64,000 nucleotides of DNA from Manganibacter manganicus. GTDB taxonomy: Bacteria > Pseudomonadota > Alphaproteobacteria > Rhizobiales > Rhizobiaceae. The stretch spans positions 186,001 through 250,000 of the forward strand of contig NZ_MDET01000023.1 of the NCBI RefSeq assembly GCF_002075885.1, written 5' to 3'. The notes under the pieces were generated by a model. It was given only the letters and a program-made list of their open reading frames with translations. It had not been told where the DNA came from and did not search any database. The position numbers and the translations under genes were made by a program. Below, in pieces: positions 28,799 through 37,984 of the stretch (position 1 is the first letter of the stretch; the number at the start of each line of letters is the position of its first letter).

Positions 28799-30552
28799 TC
28801 GACTTCATCGCCCAGAACATGGCGCCGATCATGTTCTGCTCGCTGGTGGTCTTCATGCTGATCGGCTACCCCGTTGCTTTTTCGCTCGCCGCCAACGGAC
28901 TGCTGTTCTTCTTCATCGGCGTGGAGCTTGCGCCCTATTCGCACGGCAGCATCAATCTTTCATGGCCGCTCCTGCACGCCCTGCCCGACCGCTTCTATGG
29001 CGGGGTGATGGCGAACGAGACGCTGCTGGCCATCCCGTTCTTCACCTTCATGGGCATCGTGCTGGAACGCTCCGGCATGGCGGAGGACCTGCTCGACACG
29101 ATCGGGCAATTGTTCGGGCCGATCCGCGGCGGCCTTGCCTATGCGGTCATCATCGTCGGCGCGCTTCTGGCGGCCACCACCGGCGTGGTCGCGGCATCGG
29201 TCATCGCCATGGGGCTGATCTCGCTGCCGATCATGCTGCGCTACGGCTATGACCGGCGGCTGGCCTCAGGCGTCATCGCAGCCTCGGGAACGCTGGCGCA
29301 GATCATCCCGCCCTCACTGGTTCTGATCGTGCTGGCCGACCAACTGGGCCGCTCGGTCGGCGACATGTATTCCGGCGCGCTGGTGCCGGGCCTCGTGCTC
29401 ACCGGTCTCTATCTCGGCTATGTGCTGGTGATGTCGATCGTGCGGCCGAAATCCATGCCGGCGCTGCCGCCCGAAGCACGCACGCTCGGTCATGGGGTGA
29501 CCTCGCTGATCCTCGCGCTGGTCGTCACGGTGGCCGTATCCTACGCCGCCTATCGCTATCTTGAGCCGGTGCATGGCGAAAACGCCGAAATCCTTGGCGC
29601 TTCGGTCGGCATCATCGTCATCTATGTCGTGGCGCTCGCCGACAAGGCGCTGAACCTCAACCTGATGTCGCGGCTGGCGCAACAGGTGGTGATGGTGCTC
29701 ATCCCGCCGCTGGCGCTGATCTTCCTCGTTCTGGGCACCATCTTCCTCGGCATCGCGACCCCGACCGAAGGCGGCGCGATGGGTGCGGTCGGCGCCATGG
29801 CCATGGCGGCGCTGAAGCGGCGGCTGACGCTGGACCTGATCAAACAGGCGCTCGCCTCGACGACGCGGCTGTCCTCCTTCGTGCTGTTCATCCTGATCGG
29901 CGCGCGCGTCTTTTCGCTGACCTTTTACGGCGTCAACGGTCATGTCTGGGTCGAGCATCTCCTGACATCGCTGCCCGGCGGCGAGGCCGGCTTCCTGATC
30001 TTCGTCAACCTGATCGTGTTCTTCCTGGCCTTCTTCCTCGATTTCTTCGAGCTTGCCTTCATCATCATTCCGCTGCTGGCGCCGGCGGCCGACAAGCTCG
30101 GCATCGATCTGATCTGGTTCGGCGTGCTGCTCGGCATCAACATGCAGACCTCGTTCATGCACCCGCCCTTCGGCTTCGCGCTGTTTTATTTGCGCTCGGT
30201 CGCCGCGCGGGTGCCTTATCTCGATCGCATCACCGGCAAGCAGATCGCGCCGGTCACGACAGGCCAGATCTACTGGGGCGCGGTGCCGTTCGTGTGCATC
30301 CAGATCCTGATGATCGGCATCACCATCGCCTTCCCCCAGATGGTGATGCGCTACAAGCACGAGCCGGTGAACTCCGCACCCGCGGTCATCAAGCTGCCGC
30401 AACTGCCCGGCCTGTCCCTGCCGCAGATCGGCGCGCAGCCGGCCTCACCAGCCGCGCCCGATCTGTCGCAACCGCCGAATTTCGGCACGACGCCGGCAAA
30501 GCCCGCCGCACCGCCGGCGCCGGATCTTTCGCAGCCGCCAAGCTTCAATTGA
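28795..30552 (+). CDS. TRAP transporter large permease (DctM-type)
   Basis: A 585-residue large subunit with about twelve or more membrane helices, forming the sodium-coupled transport channel. Motifs include MIGYPVAFSLAANGLLFF, IPFFTFMGIVLERSGMAEDLL and ASGTLAQIIPPSLVLIVLADQ. It is longer than typical DctM (about 430) because of internal helices and a C-terminal tail of about 45 residues carrying two APDLSQPP(N/S)F repeats rich in Pro and Ala. It pairs with the preceding DctQ; the TakP-like binding protein is convergent. Confidence 0.92.
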   Translation: MIDFIAQNMAPIMFCSLVVFMLIGYPVAFSLAANGLLFFFIGVELAPYSHGSINLSWPLLHALPDRFYGGVMANETLLAIPFFTFMGIVLERSGMAEDLLDTIGQLFGPIRGGLAYAVIIVGALLAATTGVVAASVIAMGLISLPIMLRYGYDRRLASGVIAASGTLAQIIPPSLVLIVLADQLGRSVGDMYSGALVPGLVLTGLYLGYVLVMSIVRPKSMPALPPEARTLGHGVTSLILALVVTVAVSYAAYRYLEPVHGENAEILGASVGIIVIYVVALADKALNLNLMSRLAQQVVMVLIPPLALIFLVLGTIFLGIATPTEGGAMGAVGAMAMAALKRRLTLDLIKQALASTTRLSSFVLFILIGARVFSLTFYGVNGHVWVEHLLTSLPGGEAGFLIFVNLIVFFLAFFLDFFELAFIIIPLLAPAADKLGIDLIWFGVLLGINMQTSFMHPPFGFALFYLRSVAARVPYLDRITGKQIAPVTTGQIYWGAVPFVCIQILMIGITIAFPQMVMRYKHEPVNSAPAVIKLPQLPGLSLPQIGAQPASPAAPDLSQPPNFGTTPAKPAAPPAPDLSQPPSFN

Positions 30553-30563
30553 AATGCGTAAAC

Positions 30564-30592
30564 AAAACCCCGGAGCGACGCTCCGGGGTTTT
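30564..30592. terminator. Bidirectional rho-independent terminator
   Basis: AAAACCCCGGAGC (30564-30576) pairs with GCTCCGGGGTTTT (30580-30592) around the loop GAC. It has a GC-rich stem and flanking A/T runs, so it can act in both directions. It begins 12 bases after dctM. Confidence 0.85.
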
Positions 30593-30897
30593 ACGGTGGC
30601 AGATGTGCCAAGCCTCAATGTCTGAATCAAAAGGGTGGCAGGCCGGGCGAAACGGGTGATTTCGAGAACCGGAGCGCAGCGTACATAATACCAACGGTCA
30701 TTTTGAATGACCGTTGGAGCGCGCGACTGCGCGCCGCGCCCGTTGGCGCGAAAGCCAAGTGGCCCGGATGGGCTGCGCCGGCGATTGAGGCGTCCTGGAT
30801 GTGTCAACGTCCAAGACCTCTGGTATAAGGTACGTGAGCAGCGGACGCGCAGAAATCGCCGGTTTCAGCCTGGCATGGCGACTTTCGGATCAGACAT
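30593..30897. other. Intergenic region between dctM and dctP
   Basis: No gene is supported here between the two convergent TRAP genes. Besides the preceding terminator it contains the 12-base palindrome at 30691-30717 and GC-rich sequence with GCGCGC repeats. It looks like repeat-bearing spacer. Confidence 0.4.
30691..30717. repeat. 12-base perfect palindrome, possible intergenic repeat
   Basis: CCAACGGTCATT (30691-30702), loop TTG, AATGACCGTTGG (30706-30717): a perfect hairpin in the spacer between the convergent dctM and dctP. It has the look of a dispersed intergenic palindrome, but only one copy was noticed in this window. Confidence 0.55.
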
Positions 30898-32049
<1,152 letters not shown>

Positions 32050-32601
32050 CTAAACTGAGCACGGAACGGTTTGACGCGCAATTCCCATGACCGGCTTCAA
32101 TGCGCCTTGACGCGCCTCACCGCCAAGTTGAGACGGACCTCGCGTGCCCTTCTCGTCAAAAAACGCGAGCCAGGCCCGCGCTTCGGCAGGCGAATCGGAG
32201 CCGCGCAGTCGCGCGCGCAGTTCGGGCTGACGCAGAAGACGGCAGAAGCTGGCAAGTGTCGGCAGGAAGCCGGCCATGTCCGAACTCGGCCACAGGAATG
32301 CCAGAAGCAGGTCGACCGGATCATTGTCGGGCGAACCGAACCAGACAGGCTCCTGCAATGTCGCCATCATGGCCACGGGACCGGCAATGCCCTCGATCCG
32401 CGCATGTGGCACAGCGACGCCGTGACCGATGCCCGTCGAGCCGAGACGTTCCCGGCGTTGCAGCGCCGTCAGCACCTCGCCTACACCCTTGCCGACATTG
32501 TTGCCGAGTTGAGCCGCGATCCTGGTCAAGGCGGACCGCTTTCCCTTCGCCGGCATGCGGATCACCACGTCCTGCTCGCGCAGGATATCACCGATCTCCA
32601 T
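32050..32601 (-). CDS. PTS EIIA-like (PtsN-type) regulatory protein
   Basis: A 183-residue protein with an EIIA type-2 domain: starts MEIGDILREQDVVIRMPAKG, and the phosphorylatable His lies in GIGHGVAVPHARIEGI. The family usually works in nitrogen-PTS signalling (PtsN), not sugar transport. The C-terminus has an extra tail of about 30 residues. No rpoN, hpf or ptsP gene is next to it, so it is a second-copy type. The ATG at 32601 is 5 bases after GGAGG; 32604 is also possible. It lies upstream of dctP and may be co-transcribed with it. Confidence 0.82.
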   Translation of the reverse strand: MEIGDILREQDVVIRMPAKGKRSALTRIAAQLGNNVGKGVGEVLTALQRRERLGSTGIGHGVAVPHARIEGIAGPVAMMATLQEPVWFGSPDNDPVDLLLAFLWPSSDMAGFLPTLASFCRLLRQPELRARLRGSDSPAEARAWLAFFDEKGTRGPSQLGGEARQGALKPVMGIARQTVPCSV

Positions 32602-33261
32602 CATAGCCTCCATGAGTTTGCCGCTTTTTGCCGAGCGCGAATGCGTGCCGGCAAAAGCCACGAGACAAGAACGGCGATAATTCAGTCGGTTCGCTCAACC
32701 GCGCCCGAAATGCCGACCCTGCCCCGCGTCCGCGCCGGGCTATGGATGCGGGAGCGCGGCTGATCGGTGAAGGCGAAAGGGACAACAAGCGATGCAATGC
32801 ACCACGGGCACCGCGCAGCGGCCCTTGGCAGCGTGCGGTTGCAGGAAGGGCAGATATGTCGTGAACGGACAATTCTCATGTTACGCTCCATCGGTGCGAC
32901 GCCAAAGCGCCGCAGAATGAACCGCAATTATCGAATGTCCCGGAGCAGGTATTATGTGCGGGTTTCAGGGTTAAGCGGCCCGCTCCGGGAAAGGTCGCGT
33001 CCTTTTCCGGCAAGCCTCGAAACTCTGATGAAGGTATCCATGCACATGCCTTCCCATATGGGGTCTGACGACGGCATTTTCAAGGCACCCCGTTCCCGGC
33101 CGATCTGGATTTTCCTTTTTCTGTCAGATATTTGGCTCCCTGTCAGGCCCGCCCGCGCATTCTGCGGACCAGGGCCTGAGCTTCAAGCAAGTTGCCATTG
33201 GCAAAGTTCGTTACAATCACCTATTTTGTATGCGCAGCACCCATAATGGATTCCGGCCAAA
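32602..33261. other. Long intergenic region with a possible small zinc-ribbon frame
   Basis: About 660 bases separate the EIIA gene from the amidotransferase gene. The only notable content is the zinc-ribbon-like frame at 32682-32879 on the minus strand. No RNA gene, repeat or plus-strand protein motif was recognised in the remainder. Confidence 0.35.
32682..32879 (-). CDS. Possible small zinc-ribbon protein
   Basis: A short minus-strand frame reading toward the EIIA gene contains CPSCNRTLPRAAARCPWC, a C-x2-C-x11-C-x2-C zinc-ribbon pattern, then a basic tail. Starting at the ATG that gives MRIVRSRHICPS, it is about 65 residues. It could be real or a chance frame; the spacing is convincing but no family match can be claimed. 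Confidence 0.3.
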   Translation of the reverse strand: MRIVRSRHICPSCNRTLPRAAARCPWCIASLVVPFAFTDQPRSRIHSPARTRGRVGISGAVERTD

Positions 33262-34035
33262 ATGCTTCAGCCCCTCGTTGCCGTTTCTACCGACGTCAAG
33301 CAGTTCGAGAACTACATTTGGCATGCCGCGCCGCAGCAATATCTGGAAGCCGCGCTACTGGGCGCCGGCGTGCTGCCGGTGCTGCTGCCTTCGCTCGGTG
33401 AGAAACTCGACCTCGATGAACTTCTTTCAGGCGTCGATGGGGTGATGATCACCGGCTCGAAATCTAACGTCCATCCCTCGCTTTATGGTGGCGATGCCAG
33501 CGAGGAGAACGGGCCATACGACCCGGCGCGCGACGCTACCACCCTCCCGCTGATCAGCAAGGCGGTGGAGCGCGGTGTGCCGCTCCTGGCGATCTGCCGC
33601 GGCATTCAGGAAATGAACGTCGCGCTCGGCGGCACGCTGGCAACCGAAATCCAGGATCGCGAAGGCGCGCTCGACCATCGCGCGCCGCCAAGCGACATTC
33701 AGGACGAGCGTTTCGCCATTCGCCAGACACTGTCGATCAAGCCCGGAAGTTGCTTGGCCGGCGTGTTCGGAGCCGGCGAAATCAAGGTCAATTCAGTTCA
33801 CCGGCAGGCGATCGACCGGCTGGGGCCGAAATTGCAGGCCGAGGCGGTGGCCGAAGACGGCACGGTGGAGGCGGTCTCGGTGCGCGATGCCCGCGCCTTC
33901 GCGGTCGGCGTGCAATGGCACCCTGAATATTGGGTGAAGTCGGACAGCATCTCGCAAAAAATGTTTAAGGCTTTCGGCGATGCGGTGCGGGCGCATGCCA
34001 CCGCCAGGCACGGCGTACGCGCGGCAGCGGAGTAG
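33262..34035 (+). CDS. Gamma-glutamyl-gamma-aminobutyrate hydrolase family (peptidase C26)
   Basis: A 257-residue class I glutamine amidotransferase-like hydrolase. The nucleophile is Cys in LLAICRGIQEMNVALGGTL; the partner His and Glu are in VGVQWHPEYW. Relatives such as PuuD of E. coli cleave gamma-glutamyl-GABA in putrescine breakdown; that protein is not the same as the urate oxidase PuuD in this window. A gamma-glutamyl ligase-like gene lies about 8 kb away at 41603. It faces the 2-hydroxyacid dehydrogenase convergently. Confidence 0.88.
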   Translation: MLQPLVAVSTDVKQFENYIWHAAPQQYLEAALLGAGVLPVLLPSLGEKLDLDELLSGVDGVMITGSKSNVHPSLYGGDASEENGPYDPARDATTLPLISKAVERGVPLLAICRGIQEMNVALGGTLATEIQDREGALDHRAPPSDIQDERFAIRQTLSIKPGSCLAGVFGAGEIKVNSVHRQAIDRLGPKLQAEAVAEDGTVEAVSVRDARAFAVGVQWHPEYWVKSDSISQKMFKAFGDAVRAHATARHGVRAAAE

Positions 34036-34061
34036 CGGTTCCCCCTTGTGGGGCGGGTAAG

Positions 34062-35051
34062 TCAGCGCGCCTTCACGTTCACCGTCTCGGCGACCGGCGT
34101 TCGCGCCCTGCCCTCGCTGAACCACGTCACCAGATTGTCCACGCACAGATCGGCCATGGCGCGGCGCGTATGAACCGAGGCCGAGCCGACATGCGGCAAA
34201 AGCACCGTGTTGGGCGCATCGAGCAAAGCCTGCGGCACGTTCGGTTCATCGGCGAAGACATCGAGGCCGGCAGCGGCGATAGTGCCATTGGTCAGCGCCG
34301 CAGCCAGAGCCGCCTCGTCCACTGTCGAGCCACGGCCGATATTGACCAGAACGCCGGTCGGCCCGAGTGCGGCCAGAATTTCGGCATTGATCGCCTTTTC
34401 CGTCGCAGCCCCGCCGGGAGCGACGCAGATCAGCGTGTCGACCGCTTCCGCCAGCGCTTTCAGGCTCGAATGATACGTATAGGAAACGCCCTCCACCGGG
34501 CGGCGGTTGTGATAGGCGATCGGCAATCCGAAAGGTTCCAGCCGGCGCGCGACAGCCAACCCGATTCGGCCAAGGCCGAAAATGCCGATGCGGCGCTCGC
34601 GCAGGGTCAGCGGCGTGACGCGGTAATGGCCCTTCGTCACCCAGTTGCCGGCGCGCAGCCACGCCTCGGCGCGCGGAAATTCGCGGATGGCCGAGATCAG
34701 CAGGCCCACAGCGGAATCGGCAACCTCCTCGGTCAGCACGTCGGGCGTGTTGGTGACCATGATGCCGTTCTTGCCGGCATAGGCGGCATCGACGCCGTCA
34801 TAGCCGACGCCGAAATTGGCGACGATCTCGACCTTCGGCAGCGCCTGCAAAAATTGCGGCCCGACAAAGGAGCCGCCGACGACCGGCGCGGCCGCAACAC
34901 CGCGCACGGTCTCGCGCATTTCGGCGGTCAGCAGCGAAGGGTCGATTTGCTCGATCGTCACCAGCCTGAACGTGTCGCGGATGCGGGCAATGGCATGCTC
35001 ATGCAACTTGCCGGCGACAAGGACGGGAATGGAGCTAAGGTCAGATGTCAT
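34062..35051 (-). CDS. D-2-hydroxyacid dehydrogenase (glyoxylate/hydroxypyruvate reductase type)
   Basis: A 329-residue NAD(P)-dependent dehydrogenase. The Rossmann motif is GIFGLGRIGLAVARRLEPFG; the substrate-contact Arg lies in VNIGRGSTVDEAALAAAL and the catalytic His in TVLLPHVGSASVHTR. Such enzymes reduce glyoxylate or hydroxypyruvate, which fits the purine-derived glyoxylate route in this window, but the substrate is inferred. It is 36 bases downstream of the LacI regulator and is likely in one run with it. Confidence 0.88.
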   Translation of the reverse strand: MTSDLSSIPVLVAGKLHEHAIARIRDTFRLVTIEQIDPSLLTAEMRETVRGVAAAPVVGGSFVGPQFLQALPKVEIVANFGVGYDGVDAAYAGKNGIMVTNTPDVLTEEVADSAVGLLISAIREFPRAEAWLRAGNWVTKGHYRVTPLTLRERRIGIFGLGRIGLAVARRLEPFGLPIAYHNRRPVEGVSYTYHSSLKALAEAVDTLICVAPGGAATEKAINAEILAALGPTGVLVNIGRGSTVDEAALAAALTNGTIAAAGLDVFADEPNVPQALLDAPNTVLLPHVGSASVHTRRAMADLCVDNLVTWFSEGRARTPVAETVNVKAR

Positions 35052-35087
35052 GGGAGATTTCGCTATTCATGGACGAGAATGGAAAGA

Positions 35088-36110
35088 TCAGAGACGCACC
35101 ACCGGGCGCGCGGTGGACTGGCGTACATGGAGTTCGGGCCGGATCAGTTCTTCATTGGGGCGCAGTGTCTGGCCGTTCAGCTTGTCGAGAAGGGCGCTTG
35201 CCGCACGGCGGCCGACCTCGCGCTGGCCGTTCCAGACGGTGGTGAGCGCCGGCGTTGCGATGGCCGCCTCCTCCAGATCGTCATAACCGGTCACGGAAAT
35301 GTCGACGCCCGGCGTCAGGCCGGCGCGGGAAATGCCGTTCATCAGGCCGATGGCGACCAGATCGTTCCAGCAGCAGGCGGCGGTCGGCTTGTCCTTGAGG
35401 GCAAGGAAATGGCTCGCCGCCTCGAAGCCGCCCTGCTTGGTGCGCGGGCCGGGAATGCGCCAGGACGCACGCGCTTCCAGCCCCGCCGCCTCCATGGCGT
35501 TGACATAGCCGTGATAGCGGTCGCGCCCGGTGGAGGTATCGTCGGTGCCGCCGATCATGGCGATGCGCTTGTGGCCGAGCGAGATCAGGTGGTTGGTGGC
35601 AAGTGCGGTGCCATAGGCGTCGTCGCCGCGAAAGACCGGCACATGCGCGCCCTCGACATCACGCGCGATGAGCACCGCCGGCAGGCCGTTGCCTTCGGCG
35701 GCCAGAATATCGGATGCCGGCGTGTCGATGGCCGGCGACATGATGACGCCATCGGCGCCAAGCTGCAAAAGCGTGTCGATGAAGGTGCGCTGCTTGTCCA
35801 ACTGGTCGTAATGGTTGGACAGAAGGAAGGTCTGCCGGCTGCGGTCGAGTTCATGCTCGATGGAGCGCAGGATCTCGGCATAGAAAGGGTTCATGATGTC
35901 GTGCACCACGACGCCGACAATGCCGGAGCGCGAGGTGCGCAGCGAAGCCGCGCGGCGATTGTAGATATAGCCGATCTCGCGGGCATGTTCCTTGATGCGC
36001 TCGCGTGTCGTTCCGGCGACCAGCGGGCTGTCGCGCAGCGCCAGCGACACCGTGGCGGTCGAGACACCGAGCGCGTCCGCGATCGTCGAGAGCTTGATCT
36101 TCTGTGCCAG
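35088..36110 (-). CDS. LacI family transcriptional regulator, probable CTG start
   Basis: A 340-residue regulator with an N-terminal helix-turn-helix (KIKLSTIADALGVSTATVSL) and a periplasmic-binding-protein-like core (SGIVGVVVHDIMNPFYAEIL, AVLIARDVEGAHVPVF, DISVTGYDDLEEAAIATPAL). The first ATG/GTG-type frame begins at 36050, inside the DNA-binding domain, which would truncate it. Reading upstream, CTG at 36110-36108 gives M-AQKIKLSTIADALG, the normal family start, with GGAAGG 7 bases before it. No ATG, GTG or TTG lies between. It probably regulates the adjacent dehydrogenase and/or the transporter. Confidence 0.85.
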   Translation of the reverse strand: MAQKIKLSTIADALGVSTATVSLALRDSPLVAGTTRERIKEHAREIGYIYNRRAASLRTSRSGIVGVVVHDIMNPFYAEILRSIEHELDRSRQTFLLSNHYDQLDKQRTFIDTLLQLGADGVIMSPAIDTPASDILAAEGNGLPAVLIARDVEGAHVPVFRGDDAYGTALATNHLISLGHKRIAMIGGTDDTSTGRDRYHGYVNAMEAAGLEARASWRIPGPRTKQGGFEAASHFLALKDKPTAACCWNDLVAIGLMNGISRAGLTPGVDISVTGYDDLEEAAIATPALTTVWNGQREVGRRAASALLDKLNGQTLRPNEELIRPELHVRQSTARPVVRL

Positions 36111-36126
36111 GGCGGGGCCTTCCGGA

Positions 36127-36141
36127 TTTAAACAGTTTAAA
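36127..36141. promoter_or_regulatory. Palindromic candidate operator upstream of lacI-type gene
   Basis: TTTAAACAGTTTAAA is a perfect 15-base palindrome centred on A36134. It is 16 bases before the CTG start of the LacI-type gene and about 30 bases after the transporter stop. Its size and symmetry fit an autoregulatory site for a dimeric regulator. Confidence 0.45.
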
Positions 36142-36170
36142 GCCGGCTTATGCCACCGTTGCGGGTCAAA

Positions 36171-37112
36171 TCAAAGCTTTTTCGCCAGTTCCTGCGCCCC
36201 CGAATCGAGGCCGGCGCGCATCTTCACCCGCAGGCGGTGCTCGCGGTGCACGATATAGAGCCCGCTTGCTATGATGATCGCCGCACCTGCCAGCGTCCAG
36301 CCATCTGGAAGCTGGCTGAAGATCAGCCATCCGAGGCCGATCATCCACAGCATTTGCAGATAGGGATAAGGCGCCAGCGCCGTGGCGGTGGCGCGCTGGT
36401 AGGCCTTGATCAGGAACCAGTGGCCGAAGGCGCCGAAGACGCCGGGCAGGAACAACACCAGCCAGTGCCACGCATCGGGCGGCATGGAGGCGGTGGCCGG
36501 CAGGGTCGGCAAGAGCAGCACGACCGGCGCCAGCGCCGAATAGAGGATCAGGCTTTCGGCGGTTTCGCGCGCGCCCATGCGGCGCGTCATGATGACATAG
36601 AAGGAGTTCGACAGCATCGAGCCGAGCGCCAGCACATGGCCGATGCCGAACACGCCGACGCCCGGCCTGGTGATGACGAGAACACCGGCGAACCCGACCA
36701 CGATGGCCATCCAGCGCCGCCAGCCCGCCCATTCGCCAAGCAGCGGACCGGCCAGCGCGGTAATGACCATGGGTCCGAAGAAATAGATCGACGTCGTCTC
36801 GGCCAGTTGCAGATAGCGCAGAGCCATGAAGTTGAAGATGGTCGAGCCGAACAGGAAAATGCCGCGCAGGATTTGCGCCGGCAAGTTTTGCGCACGCAGC
36901 CGCCCCGGATGCCGCCACGCCCGAAACAGCAGCACGACGATCACCAGATGCACGGCAAAGCGCATCCAGGCGACAAACAGCGGATCCAACCCCGAAAGCA
37001 CCAGATATTTGCCGCTGGTGTCGAGGAAGGCAAACAGGAAATAGCCGCCGAGAATGTACGCGATCGCCGCCGGCGGGGTTGAGGTATCATCGTCTTTTGA
37101 AAAAGCCTTCAC
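36171..37112 (-). CDS. DMT (EamA) family transporter
   Basis: A 313-residue membrane protein with about ten helices in two EamA repeats: first repeat AIAYILGGYFLFAFLDTSGKY to ETTSIYFFGPMVITALAGPL; second repeat around LILYSALAPVVLLLPTLPA and PYPYLQMLWMIGLGWLIFSQ. These are drug/metabolite exporters of varied substrates. GTG at 37112 gives VKAFSKDDDTSTPPA; the frame could extend to an ATG at 37199. It lies just upstream of the LacI-type regulator. Confidence 0.85.
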   Translation of the reverse strand: MKAFSKDDDTSTPPAAIAYILGGYFLFAFLDTSGKYLVLSGLDPLFVAWMRFAVHLVIVVLLFRAWRHPGRLRAQNLPAQILRGIFLFGSTIFNFMALRYLQLAETTSIYFFGPMVITALAGPLLGEWAGWRRWMAIVVGFAGVLVITRPGVGVFGIGHVLALGSMLSNSFYVIMTRRMGARETAESLILYSALAPVVLLLPTLPATASMPPDAWHWLVLFLPGVFGAFGHWFLIKAYQRATATALAPYPYLQMLWMIGLGWLIFSQLPDGWTLAGAAIIIASGLYIVHREHRLRVKMRAGLDSGAQELAKKL

Positions 37113-37261
37113 GCCAGGTCCGCTCTGGAAATGCCCATACGCGACCTTTGCGGCAAAGGCGGCGGGCGGGCAAGGCTGGAAGGCCTGCATGCGGCGCAAT
37201 GTTCAGACAATTGGGTGTCAGGCCCAACACCCGCGCCCGACTGGCACAGGGCAGGCGGCGA

Positions 37262-37732
37262 TTATTCCTCGGCGTCGAGGTCGTCCTCGACATGCGCCGC
37301 TTCGCCGTCGGAGAGATTGGCCTCGACGCGCGCGAGAAGCTTGAACAGCGCCTTCTGCTCCTTCTTGTCGAGGCCTTTCAGCGCCTGCTTTTCGGTCTTC
37401 TTCACCGATTTCTCGATGGCACGGATGGCCTCGCGTCCGGTATCGGTCAAAAACACATGCGCCTGCCTTGCATCCGATTCCGAAGCGCGCTTGTCCAGAA
37501 AACCCTGAGCCTGCAAGCGGTTGATGGTCTTGGTGATGGTGGGCGGACGCACGCCCAGATGCGACGCAAGACTGCCGGGCGTCTGCCCGTCCTCGCGATC
37601 CAGCGCCAGCATGATCTGGTCCTGCCCGGCATAGAAGCCATGTGCCAGAAGCCGCGCCGCCAACGCCGTGCGCGCCAGACGGGCAGCCGAATGCAGCCGG
37701 CTCATCGTCGCGGTTCTGCCTGCCTTTGCCAT
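37262..37732 (-). CDS. MarR family transcriptional regulator
   Basis: A 156-residue regulator with a winged-helix DNA-binding domain: GQDQIMLALDREDGQTPGSL, the recognition region HLGVRPPTITKTINRLQAQG, and the wing DKRASESDARQAHVFLTDTG. The C-terminus is lysine/acid rich (KKTEKQALKGLDKKEQKAL), ending EDDLDAEE. The ATG at 37732 gives MAKAGRTATMSRLHS; the longer frame to 37933 is not protein-like. Its target is unknown; the downstream DMT exporter in the same orientation is a candidate. Confidence 0.87.
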   Translation of the reverse strand: MAKAGRTATMSRLHSAARLARTALAARLLAHGFYAGQDQIMLALDREDGQTPGSLASHLGVRPPTITKTINRLQAQGFLDKRASESDARQAHVFLTDTGREAIRAIEKSVKKTEKQALKGLDKKEQKALFKLLARVEANLSDGEAAHVEDDLDAEE

Positions 37733-37984
37733 AGTCGGTCTCCCAGAGGCGCGACGGCAGAATAACTCTGCCGGGCCGATTGACAATCGCCTTCGCGACG
37801 AAGCGTCCAAAGCCGCTATGCCGGCTAAATGCCAGAGAAATATTTCAATTGCATGACAACGCGTTTCCGTGCGCGGCGCGACCGCTCCCACCATGCGCCG
37901 ATCTGCCTTGGTCCAGCGATTCCACCCGTGCAAAAGCGCAGCCGCCGTCCTATATGGGGGTCAGGTTTTCTTTCGAGGTCCGAC

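Noticed and set aside
37900..37984. Zur box upstream of the CobW-type gene
   Set aside because: No AT-rich GATATGTTATAACATATC-type palindrome was found.
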